Of a DNA stretch of 11,257 nt, positions 1 to 5,897 are shown one piece after another (within the stretch, counting starts at the first letter, position 1; every line of letters begins with the position of its first letter). The stretch is taken from positions 1 through 11,257 of the forward strand of contig CAZGQY010000140.1 of assembly GCA_964528035.1 (NCBI GenBank). The letters run 5' to 3'. Below the pieces are notes generated by a model, which had not been told where the DNA came from, searched no databases, and saw only the letters and a program-made list of their open reading frames with translations. A program made the position numbers and the translations under genes. The DNA is from CAZGQY01 sp964528035. Lineage in GTDB: Bacteria > Pseudomonadota > Gammaproteobacteria > Methylococcales > UBA1147.

Positions 1-55
1 GACAAACAATAATCCTGTGTCAATCTTTCGCATATTATTAAAACCTCGCTCCTAA
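1..55. repeat. Right half of a palindromic MITE-like repeat, truncated by the window edge
   Basis: Positions 1-55 match positions 3639-3693 with a single difference (T at 18, C at 3656). The copy at 3531-3691 is a complete long inverted repeat, so this is the outer part of the right arm of a second copy whose remainder lies left of the window. It ends 63 bases before the chosen psd start, so the element may form part of the psd upstream region. The near-identity of two copies 3.6 kb apart, in non-coding positions, indicates recent dispersal or ongoing homogenisation. Confidence 0.85.
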
Positions 56-117
56 CTAGAGTTGTGCAATGGGTATCCGATTCAGCCACTTTTCGTAACT
101 TATACACACCTGAACTT

Positions 118-978
118 ATGCATCAGATAAAAAATACCTGCTTTGTGGTACTGCAACACCTGCTCCCTCAACACGCCTTATCAAGAATAATGCACTCTCT
201 GACTCGTAATGAAACGGTATGGTGGAAAAATCTAATTATTCGACAGGTAGTGAAACGTTTTAAGGTAAACCTGGCTGAAGCCGAAAATCCGGATATAGAA
301 AGCTACGCTAGTTTCAACAAGTTTTTTACCCGAGCCCTTGGGCCGGGAGCCAGACCGTTGGCCCAAGATGTCGACATAATAACCAGCCCTGCGGACGGCG
401 CTATTTCCCAAATTGGCGTGGTTCAGGGTGCAGCAATTCTCCAGGCCAAAGGAAAGATATTCACTACGGAAAAATTGTTGGGAGGGAGTCCGGGGCCGTC
501 TGATCTCTTCAACCACGGTCATTTCGTAACGATTTACCTTTCTCCGCGAGATTATCACCGATTACATATGCCCTGTGACGGTGTATTAAAAAAAATGATT
601 CATATACCCGGGCAACTTTTCAGTGTTAATTCGGTGACGACAGAATCTGTAGACAATCTGTTTGCGCGAAATGAACGTGTGGTGGCAATATTCGAAACCC
701 CGCTAGGGGCCATGGCGTTGGTGTTGGTCGGTGCAATATTTGTTTCAAGTATAGAAACCGTGTGGCATGGAGTCGTCACACCTCCGAGATCACAATCAAT
801 CCGAACATGGGACTATAATGATAATCCGATTACTTTAAAACGTGGACAGGAAATGGGACGTTTTAATATGGGTTCGACTATCATTGTTCTTTTCGAGAAA
901 AAGCAGGTGCAGTGGTTAACGTCATTATCCGCTGGTTCGACTATACTTATGGGAGAAAAGCTGGGTTCTGAGATTTAA
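118..978 (+). CDS. psd: Phosphatidylserine decarboxylase proenzyme
   Basis: Converts phosphatidylserine to phosphatidylethanolamine at the inner membrane, the last step of PE synthesis. Family hallmarks are visible: PADG with Asp93, SPRDYHRLHMP with His147 and His150, NLFARNER, SIETVWHG, and the self-cleavage site near the C-terminus. That site reads MGST rather than the common LGST; Ser253 would become the pyruvoyl group of the alpha chain. From the ATG at 118 the protein has 286 residues, and Ser253 falls where E. coli has Ser254, which favours this start over an in-frame GTG at 64. No good Shine-Dalgarno is seen for either. The protein lacks the long acidic C-terminal tail of the E. coli enzyme. 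The repeat ending at about position 55 lies just upstream, so the native promoter is either within that repeat or beyond the window. Confidence 0.96.
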   Translation: MHQIKNTCFVVLQHLLPQHALSRIMHSLTRNETVWWKNLIIRQVVKRFKVNLAEAENPDIESYASFNKFFTRALGPGARPLAQDVDIITSPADGAISQIGVVQGAAILQAKGKIFTTEKLLGGSPGPSDLFNHGHFVTIYLSPRDYHRLHMPCDGVLKKMIHIPGQLFSVNSVTTESVDNLFARNERVVAIFETPLGAMALVLVGAIFVSSIETVWHGVVTPPRSQSIRTWDYNDNPITLKRGQEMGRFNMGSTIIVLFEKKQVQWLTSLSAGSTILMGEKLGSEI

Positions 979-1049
979 TAAGTTATCCGAGAATAAAAAA
1001 ACATCGTTAAATGAAAAGGATAGAATTCTTTTTACGAGTTAACTGATAG

Positions 1050-1067
1050 TAGCAGTGGAGGCTGCTA
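1050..1067 (+). other. Small perfect hairpin with a Shine-Dalgarno-like loop
   Basis: TAGCAG (1050-1055) pairs perfectly with CTGCTA (1062-1067) around the six-base loop TGGAGG. The loop is one of the best ribosome-binding sequences in the window and lies 6 bases before an ATG at 1068. It is either chance or a structured ribosome-binding site for the small ORF that follows. Confidence 0.4.
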
Positions 1068-1121
1068 ATGATGGGTTTACCTGGAAAGCAGTCGAATAGA
1101 TTATTTTCCCTGCCAGGTTAA
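1068..1121 (+). CDS. Possible 17-residue small ORF with a good ribosome-binding site
   Basis: The frame from ATG at 1068 (a second ATG follows directly) runs 17 codons to TAA at 1119-1121 and encodes MMGLPGKQSNRLFSLPG. It is preceded by TGGAGG at 1056-1061 with suitable spacing, in a window where most real genes have no such site. The peptide contains LPG twice, reflecting the ACCTGG/CCAGGT inverted pair in the DNA. No known family is recognised. It could be a leader peptide or a chance frame; only conservation or expression would decide. Confidence 0.2.
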   Translation: MMGLPGKQSNRLFSLPG

Positions 1122-1342
1122 ATCTTCTCGGGTTGCTGGGATACTTAGTTTTTTGTAAACGGTTTCTGACTGGAAATAGTTTTCCATTTTTGTTAGGGTT
1201 AACTTAACGGCTGTGCTGCCAATTCTTCGGTTGGGTTACTCAATCCTGCGGAATGAATCAATCATGTTTGGCGTGCACAAACTTTCCTTCAGAGAGTTTT
1301 TTGAATTATTGAGCCTCTAAATATAACCGACGTCTATTTGAA

Positions 1343-1693
1343 ATGCATGCCGCAATGATGAAATTCGAACTAGAAGACAGAAACGACTCAACCGTCATAT
1401 CCATTAAGGAAAAACGTCTTGATGCTCATAATGCACAGGAGCTAAAGGAGCAGATAGTCAATTTACTTGATTCAGGAAAAACCAAGCTTGTTGTCGAATT
1501 GAGTGATGTTCGTTTCGTAGATAGCTCAGGGCTGGGTGTGCTTCTTTCCGGATTTAAAAACGCGGCCTCTCATCAGGGTGGATTGTGTTTGTCCGGGTTA
1601 CAACCTCAAGTCAAGTCAATGTTTGAACTGACTCGTCTTCATCGGGTGTTTACCATTCACTCGTCGTTACAAGAGGCTTTGGCGGAAACCTGA
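1343..1693 (+). CDS. STAS-domain anti-sigma factor antagonist
   Basis: A 116-residue single STAS domain of the SpoIIAA/RsbV type. The signature VRFVDSSGLGVLLSGFKNA covers residues 56-74; by analogy with SpoIIAA the second serine of DSSGLG (Ser62) is the likely phosphoacceptor. In such systems the unphosphorylated antagonist binds the kinase/anti-sigma protein and frees its partner; phosphorylation ends the interaction. The kinase is encoded 12 bases downstream. The first ATG (1343) is used, but ATGs at 1355 and 1358 are equally possible because no start has a clear ribosome-binding site, and most STAS domains would begin near MKFELED. No phosphatase or sigma factor gene is in the window, so the output is unknown. 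Confidence 0.9.
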   Translation: MHAAMMKFELEDRNDSTVISIKEKRLDAHNAQELKEQIVNLLDSGKTKLVVELSDVRFVDSSGLGVLLSGFKNAASHQGGLCLSGLQPQVKSMFELTRLHRVFTIHSSLQEALAET

Positions 1694-1705
1694 TAAGAAG
1701 CGGTT

Positions 1706-2140
1706 ATGAACGGATCAACTTGCCAATCCAATGTTAGCGTAGATTTAACTCTACCCATTCACACGCGTTTTCTCAGCCTGGTGGGATCCATTGGTGAGGA
1801 AGTAGCTCAAGGAGTTGACCCCTATAGTGGTGATCGCGATGCTTTGGGCTACAATCTCAATCTGGTTCTTACAGAAGCAATGGCTAATGTCATTGAACAC
1901 ACCGCTGTTCCAGCAACCAAAGATATACACATTACCATACGAGCCACCACCGATGAATTATGTATTCGGGTTCGTGACTACGGTGAAGGATTTGACATAG
2001 ATGAAATACCGTTGCCAGACCTGGATAATCCGACAGGCAATGGTTTGGGAATATTTCTTATGAAAAGCCTTATGGATTCGGTGTATTACAACAAGGCACC
2101 GTCTGGAAATATTTTGGAAATGCGCAAAAAACTGGCCTAA
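1706..2140 (+). CDS. HATPase-domain serine kinase / anti-sigma factor (RsbW/SpoIIAB-like)
   Basis: A 144-residue GHKL ATPase domain. The N box is LVLTEAMANVIEH, with Glu57 and Asn61 expected to handle Mg-ATP. The G1 box is RDYGEGFD (Asp91, Gly93, Gly95) and the G2 box is GNGLGIFLMKSLMD (residues 111-124). There is no histidine-phosphotransfer domain, so this is a stand-alone kinase of the RsbW type, predicted to phosphorylate the STAS protein encoded just upstream (12-base gap, same operon). A weak purine-rich stretch, AAGAAG, precedes the ATG. In gammaproteobacteria such pairs control sigma factors, FlgM-like proteins or biofilm/motility outputs; which applies here cannot be read from the sequence. 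Confidence 0.9.
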   Translation: MNGSTCQSNVSVDLTLPIHTRFLSLVGSIGEEVAQGVDPYSGDRDALGYNLNLVLTEAMANVIEHTAVPATKDIHITIRATTDELCIRVRDYGEGFDIDEIPLPDLDNPTGNGLGIFLMKSLMDSVYYNKAPSGNILEMRKKLA

Positions 2141-2171
2141 GAGACGGCCAAAGAATAAAAGTTGTCGCGAT

Positions 2172-2199
2172 AGGAGGGAGTAACAGATCCTCCTGTTTT
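2172..2199 (+). terminator. Weak terminator candidate after the HATPase gene
   Basis: AGGAGG (2172-2177) pairs with CCTCCT (2189-2194) around an 11-base loop, followed by G and four Ts. It lies 31 bases after the HATPase stop and before the convergent DUF5610 stop at 2235. The stem is short and the T run modest, so efficiency is uncertain. Confidence 0.4.
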
Positions 2200-2234
2200 G
2201 AACGTGATTTTTTATTAGTGGGCTTCGGTTGAAG

Positions 2235-3422
2235 TTATGCGGCTGCTTTCTCCTCATCTACAGCAAAAACGGATTGCCCTATATTGTTGACTAATTCTGC
2301 AAATAATGAATCGTCGCCTGGATCTGGTTTGGGCTGAATTCCATGAACTATCCCGCCAATCTCCATGAACAAATCATTAAAGACCCTGTTGGGTTCAGCC
2401 AAGGGTTGTAGAGTTGATCGAGTGTCTTTTAGTAATTCATTGGCTTGGTTAAGGAAATCAGTAGCCTGGCTTAGTAAGTCGGAATTAACAGAATTTTCCG
2501 GAAGGTTTGTTTGCTTATAGGCAGCCAGAGTTTGTATGGACTTTCGTGTGTTTAGATCCAGCGCTACGCTGGCAATTTGTTCTGTATCAAAACCCAATTT
2601 TTGTGCATGTTGTATCGCCGCTTTTCCGTTGCCATGAAAAAAAGCATTGCTGATTTTATGGATCTGTTGAGTTAAATGTTTTATCGAGTTTTGTTCGTCC
2701 TCATTCAAATTTCCTTCCACTGATATTTCGAATTGAGTTTTTTCTGAAAAATTTGTCTGATAAACGTTCAGACTTGACTGTTGTTGCTGTGCTTCCAGTG
2801 CGCTGCGACTGCTGGATTTCGATTGACTAAAACTCAAGGTTACTATATCGCCTTCCTGAGTTTTAACTTGAATTTCTGCAGAACGACTGGATTGCACAAG
2901 TGTCGATTGAATTGCGAAATTGGATTGGATATTAAGCGTACTCGATTCTAAATCGACCAAGCCTTGTAGAGTGAGTTCTTGGGTCTCATCAATGTCGTCT
3001 GAAATTTGGCCGTTAAGAGCGCCCAGATTTTGAAGAATTTCTCTTGCTTCATCAAAGCCTCGATCAAGGCCCTCTTTGATCTCAGAAAAAAACTGGCTGT
3101 CTTTAGTATCGCTGTGGGTTTGTTTAAATTGCCCGAATGCTTGACGTACCGATGATAAGATTTTGTCTGCAACATTTTTTGGTGAAAATTCATCTGCATC
3201 CAATCCTTTTAGCGAAAGGCCTTCTCTGTTCAGAGTTTTCTCCAGTGCACCAACAATTTTTAAATCAACCCGATTTTGCGGCGGTGCCTTTGAAACAGAG
3301 TTATCATGAAATGCTGTCTGTGATCGTGCTTCATGCTCATGTCCGTGAATATTTTGGCGCGCGTAATTGTGCAACCCGTGTTGAATTAATGAGGAGAAAG
3401 GGTTTGTTGATAGATTATTCAT
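2235..3422 (-). CDS. DUF5610 domain-containing protein, possibly flagellar regulon
   Basis: A 395-residue protein of unknown function. Residues about 52-165 match my recollection of DUF5610 (NVADKILSSV, then GFDEAREILQNLG). The C-terminal half contains a second recurring motif of these proteins, GNLNEDEQNSIKHL followed by FFHGNGKAAIQHAQKLGFD (residues 238-279). The N-terminus is His/Asn-rich and the middle Ser/Gln-rich (about 170-220), suggesting flexible linkers. There is no signal peptide or membrane segment, so it is probably cytoplasmic or exported by a non-Sec route. A sigma-28-like promoter about 38 bases upstream of the start links it to late flagellar or chemotaxis expression. The gene is convergent with the STAS/HATPase pair. 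A 161-base palindromic repeat lies 108 bases upstream of its start. Confidence 0.82.
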   Translation of the reverse strand: MNNLSTNPFSSLIQHGLHNYARQNIHGHEHEARSQTAFHDNSVSKAPPQNRVDLKIVGALEKTLNREGLSLKGLDADEFSPKNVADKILSSVRQAFGQFKQTHSDTKDSQFFSEIKEGLDRGFDEAREILQNLGALNGQISDDIDETQELTLQGLVDLESSTLNIQSNFAIQSTLVQSSRSAEIQVKTQEGDIVTLSFSQSKSSSRSALEAQQQQSSLNVYQTNFSEKTQFEISVEGNLNEDEQNSIKHLTQQIHKISNAFFHGNGKAAIQHAQKLGFDTEQIASVALDLNTRKSIQTLAAYKQTNLPENSVNSDLLSQATDFLNQANELLKDTRSTLQPLAEPNRVFNDLFMEIGGIVHGIQPKPDPGDDSLFAELVNNIGQSVFAVDEEKAAA

Positions 3423-3459
3423 AACAAGGCCATTATTGGTTCATTATCGCTATATTTAT

Positions 3460-3486
3460 TTATCGGTATGATTGGGAATTTCTTTA
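3460..3486 (-). promoter_or_regulatory. Sigma-28 (FliA)-type promoter for the DUF5610 gene
   Basis: On the minus strand the -35 element TAAA (3486-3483) is followed by exactly 15 bases and then ACCGATAA (3467-3460). The consensus is TAAA-N15-GCCGATAA, so only the first -10 base differs. Transcription would begin near 3453, giving a leader of about 30 bases before the ATG at 3422. Geometry, spacing and position are all as expected. Confidence 0.72.
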
Positions 3487-3530
3487 ATAAAATGTGAACT
3501 GTTTCGCAATTTTTAGTAAAGGACTGGTAA

Positions 3531-3691
3531 GAAGCGAGGATTCAATAATATACGAATCTTGACTTGTCTTATTGTCTGTCTTCTGCGTTGTAGCAACAGT
3601 TGCGTAGCCCAGCTATGCGCCTGTTGCTACGCCTTGAAGACAAACAATAATCCTGCGTCAATCTTTCGCATATTATTAAAACCTCGCTCCT
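3531..3691. repeat. Complete 161-base MITE-like palindromic element
   Basis: The left arm (3531-3599) and right arm (3621-3691) are inverted copies with roughly three-quarters identity. The innermost 10 bases match perfectly (GTAGCAACAG at 3590-3599, CTGTTGCTAC at 3621-3630). The 21-base loop is itself a near palindrome (GCGTAGC/GCTATGC). The outer ends read GAAGCGAGG and CCTCGCTCC. It has no coding capacity. The right arm recurs at 1-55 with one mismatch over 55 bases, and its outermost 15 bases recur inverted at 9799-9813. It sits between two minus-strand genes, so read-through RNA from the nucleotidyltransferase gene would fold into a long hairpin. I see no clear target-site duplication. 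Confidence 0.85.
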
Positions 3692-3716
3692 AAAAAGGAT
3701 CAGGATTAGAAAATGC

Positions 3717-3757
3717 TGTAAATATAGACCTGACCCCTCTGCTCTGACCCCTCTGCT
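3717..3757. repeat. REP-like motif and 14-base tandem repeat
   Basis: The stretch TGTAAATATAGACCTGACCCC (3718 on) resembles the AGACCTGACCCC-type sequence often seen near REP-associated Y1 (IS200-like) transposases; this rests on memory of that motif. CTGACCCCTCTGCT then occurs twice in direct tandem (3730-3743, 3744-3757). No transposase gene is present. It lies between the palindromic element and the nucleotidyltransferase stop codon. Confidence 0.5.
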
Positions 3758-3782
3758 TTGTTAAGTAAGACATGTTGTTTCT

Positions 3783-4241
3783 CTATTCCTCGTCAGGATA
3801 ATGTTGAATTAAGAGTTCAGCGTCCGCCAAATCTTTACTACGACCTGTTCGCTGTTTATTTTGAATCAGGTGTTTTGTGGATAGCACGTATATGGATTGG
3901 CCATCAATATCAAAAACATTTGATCCGGCCAGGGCTTCGTTGAACTCAACTCCACTGATGCTGGTTAGGATATCAATTCTTCTTGGGGCAACACCAATTT
4001 GAAAAACCAGGCCGGTTGTTTTTAAATCATCAACTGATAATTGGTCTAATGGCGCACCAAAAATATTTAAAGCCTGATAAATCTTATGTGCGTTGTCGTG
4101 GCTTGGCTTTACCCAGAGATCGATATCCATGGTGGCACGAGGAAAACCATGGGCAGCCATGGCGTAGGCGCCAACCAGGATAAACTCAGCTTTTTGAGCG
4201 AGTAACGCGGATAATATGTCTTTGTAGTCTTCGTTCAACAT
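3783..4241 (-). CDS. MNT/AbiEii-like nucleotidyltransferase
   Basis: A 152-residue minimal nucleotidyltransferase. The core reads FILVGAYAMAAHGFPRATMD from residue 20, continuing to IDLWV: a glycine turn, then an Arg-x-Thr-x-Asp-x-Asp strand with Asp39 and Asp41, and a third acid in RRIDILT (Asp90). These are the metal-binding residues expected for this superfamily, so it should be active. The C-terminal KHLIQNKQRTGRSKDLADAE is typical of the AbiEii/DUF6036 group, whose members include toxin-antitoxin and phage-defence enzymes as well as proteins of unknown role. The start overlaps the upstream 65-residue gene by 56 bases in another frame, implying translational coupling. No ribosome-binding site is visible. 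It is flanked downstream by repeats, suggesting an accessory locus. Confidence 0.85.
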   Translation of the reverse strand: MLNEDYKDILSALLAQKAEFILVGAYAMAAHGFPRATMDIDLWVKPSHDNAHKIYQALNIFGAPLDQLSVDDLKTTGLVFQIGVAPRRIDILTSISGVEFNEALAGSNVFDIDGQSIYVLSTKHLIQNKQRTGRSKDLADAELLIQHYPDEE

Positions 4242-4383
4242 CGTGGTTGGGGCTGAGTGAAGCGACTTCTCGGGTTATTTCCCAGACCATTTCCAGGCGC
4301 TCTAGCATGGATCCAGAAACGAAATCATCCTTCCCCTGGTCTTCTAATTTATGCTGGCTCAGGAGTTTGCGTTGAAGTTTCAT
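4186..4383 (-). CDS. Small basic partner protein of the nucleotidyltransferase
   Basis: A 65-residue hydrophilic, mostly helical-looking protein. The stretch ERLEMVWEITREVASL (residues 28-43) followed by DVERRLQRHI (48-57) is of a kind I recall in small proteins encoded immediately before nucleotidyltransferases of this type. I know no assigned function. Its last 56 bases are also the first 56 bases of the nucleotidyltransferase gene, read one frame apart, and both frames look protein-like there, which argues for a true, fixed gene pair. It could be an antitoxin or a substrate-delivery subunit; that is inference. A perfect TATAAT lies 6 bases before its ATG. Confidence 0.72.
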   Translation of the reverse strand: MKLQRKLLSQHKLEDQGKDDFVSGSMLERLEMVWEITREVASLSPNHDVERRLQRHIIRVTRSKS

Positions 4384-4389
4384 AGGGTA

Positions 4390-4395
4390 ATTATA
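4390..4395 (-). promoter_or_regulatory. TATAAT -10 box abutting the small partner gene
   Basis: A perfect TATAAT on the minus strand is separated from the ATG at 4383 by only six bases, so initiation at the usual distance would start at or next to the A of the ATG, giving a leaderless mRNA. No good -35 hexamer at 16-18 bases is seen. The 10-mer GTATAATTAC around it is nearly palindromic. Confidence 0.35.
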
Positions 4396-4441
4396 CGTGG
4401 ATTTGGTGAGTACCTCTGCTAATCAATAACACACCCCTGAG

Positions 4442-5485
4442 TCAATCCACACGATAATCAACACAAAACTGCTCCAATACCGGAATACAATTCAGAATGG
4501 AATCCATGTGTGCTATTTCATAGCCATGAGTATTATTTGTGGGAAAACTTAAGCACGCTGCTCTGGCTACGTGGCCTGATTTCATGGCAATGGAGGCATC
4601 ACTGCCAAACTGGCTTAATGTAGCCCGCTGGAGTTGTATATTGCGAACACCCGCAGCGTCGACTAGACGTTGATTCAGGGCTTCATCGTAGAGGCCATAT
4701 CCATCCTGAGACAGTAATACCGGGCGTTCGTCAAAGTCGATCGGATACTCGGATGATTTGGGGCAAATTTCCAACGCGACCAGTGCGTCCATTCTGGATC
4801 TCTGGGTAAAATACATGGCGCCTATCGCGCCTACTTCTTCTTTGGCTGATGCCACCAGATAGGTATCTACAGCCGGGGATTTAAGTTGTGCGGCTAATGC
4901 CAGAAGTATGGCCAGTGACGCTTTGTTGTCGAGAGTATAGCTGGCAATGTAATCACCCATTGAAAACGGTTTTTTTCTGTGTTTACCAACAACCATACGA
5001 GTTCCTGGTCGAATTCCAGCTTGTTCCAGTGCGGCCTTCGGTTGTTTGGTGTTCACCCAAACATTTTCCCAAAGCAAAGGTTTTTCATCCTGTTGGACCT
5101 TTTGCGGTGATTCATGGGAAACATGGCGGGAGCCAAAACTAAGGATACCGGATATGACATGATTATCTCCCAATAAATCGACTACGCCCTCACCATATAC
5201 CCAGGGATAGGCACCGCCCAATTTACGAATGTGTACAGTTCCGTCGTTATCTATTGATTTAACGATACCTCCGATCTCATCCTTATGGGCAGTAATGGCT
5301 ATGCTGGTGCTTGAATCCACTCCAGGAATTTTGATAATGATATTTCCCGCCTGATCTAGCACCCACTTTCTTTTCAGTTGCTCGAATTGTGCTATCAGGC
5401 AACGATCAATTTCTTCTTCTACTCCACTGGGCGAGTGGCACATGACCAGTTGTTGAATGCAGTCAAACAGTTCTTTTCTATCCAT
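4442..5485 (-). CDS. M42-family metallopeptidase (glutamyl aminopeptidase/endoglucanase-like fold)
   Basis: A 347-residue cytosolic co-catalytic metallopeptidase, predicted to remove N-terminal residues from peptides. Metal and catalytic positions are visible in order: His67 and Asp69 in AHKDEIGGIV, Asp186 in the LDNKAS bridging motif, Glu216-Glu217 in KEEVGAIGA (general base and ligand), Glu239 in ALEICP where many members have Asp, and His320 in NNTHGYE. Length is normal for the family. The start lies 3 bases after the hspQ stop, so the two are co-transcribed and translationally coupled; no separate ribosome-binding site is seen. The pairing suggests protein turnover. The replacement of Asp by Glu at 239 and the ICPKSSEYP context may mark a subfamily of its own. 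Confidence 0.88.
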   Translation of the reverse strand: MDRKELFDCIQQLVMCHSPSGVEEEIDRCLIAQFEQLKRKWVLDQAGNIIIKIPGVDSSTSIAITAHKDEIGGIVKSIDNDGTVHIRKLGGAYPWVYGEGVVDLLGDNHVISGILSFGSRHVSHESPQKVQQDEKPLLWENVWVNTKQPKAALEQAGIRPGTRMVVGKHRKKPFSMGDYIASYTLDNKASLAILLALAAQLKSPAVDTYLVASAKEEVGAIGAMYFTQRSRMDALVALEICPKSSEYPIDFDERPVLLSQDGYGLYDEALNQRLVDAAGVRNIQLQRATLSQFGSDASIAMKSGHVARAACLSFPTNNTHGYEIAHMDSILNCIPVLEQFCVDYRVD

Positions 5486-5488
5486 GTG

Positions 5489-5800
5489 TTAGTTTTTGCG
5501 AATCAATGATACATATAAACCATTTTGCATCTGGGAAAAATGAGTTCTAAGTAATGGGTGTTTTATAGCTTTAATGTTTTGAGAAATTTCCAGATTTTTT
5601 TCTGCAACATAGGTTTCGTATCCGGCGTTATCGACAAGGATTTTGTACCATGGCTGATCTTTGGGCGGTCGGCTTCGGGCGACAGATTGATACCATTCCT
5701 CGGATCCGGAGAAGCGGATATCAACATCGAATATTACACCGCGATAATCGAACAAAAGATGATGAACGATTTGACCGATTGTAAATTTTGCTTCACGCAT
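5489..5800 (-). CDS. hspQ: Heat shock protein HspQ
   Basis: A 103-residue HspQ with the characteristic block FTIGQIVHHLLFDYRGVIFD from residue 6, then SEEWYQSVARSRPPKDQPWY, and YVAEKNLE. HspQ is known in enterobacteria as a heat-inducible hemimethylated-DNA-binding protein and as a specificity-enhancing factor for Lon protease. GAGG stands 8 bases before the ATG, one of the few clear ribosome-binding sites in the window. It is followed after 3 bases by the M42-like peptidase gene, a reasonable companion for a proteolysis factor. I could not find a convincing sigma-32 promoter in the 97 bases upstream. Confidence 0.96.
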   Translation of the reverse strand: MREAKFTIGQIVHHLLFDYRGVIFDVDIRFSGSEEWYQSVARSRPPKDQPWYKILVDNAGYETYVAEKNLEISQNIKAIKHPLLRTHFSQMQNGLYVSLIRKN

Positions 5801-5897
5801 GGAATATCCTCATCGATCCGAAGCTTAGCCAGGCACAGGTTGAAATTGAGCGCGTTTATTTGGAGGCGCTGCTTTTTGGCGTGCTACAAGCGACACT

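Larger units (their letters stand above)
979..1342. other. 364-base intergenic region between psd and the STAS gene
   Basis: No long reading frame fits here. It holds a small hairpin at 1050-1067, a possible 17-codon ORF at 1068-1121, and a loose inverted pair (ACCTGG at 1079-1084, CCAGGT at 1113-1118) within that ORF. I see no convincing rho-independent terminator for psd and no clear sigma-70 or sigma-28 promoter for the STAS gene. Confidence 0.6.

Noticed and set aside
64..117. GTG at 64 as the psd start
   Set aside because: The added 18 residues do not resemble Psd, no ribosome-binding site precedes it, and the ATG at 118 puts the pyruvoyl serine at the expected position. It cannot be fully excluded.
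3137..3424. Plus-strand 95-codon frame opposite the DUF5610 gene
   Set aside because: Lies entirely antisense to a well-supported gene and shows no domain features.
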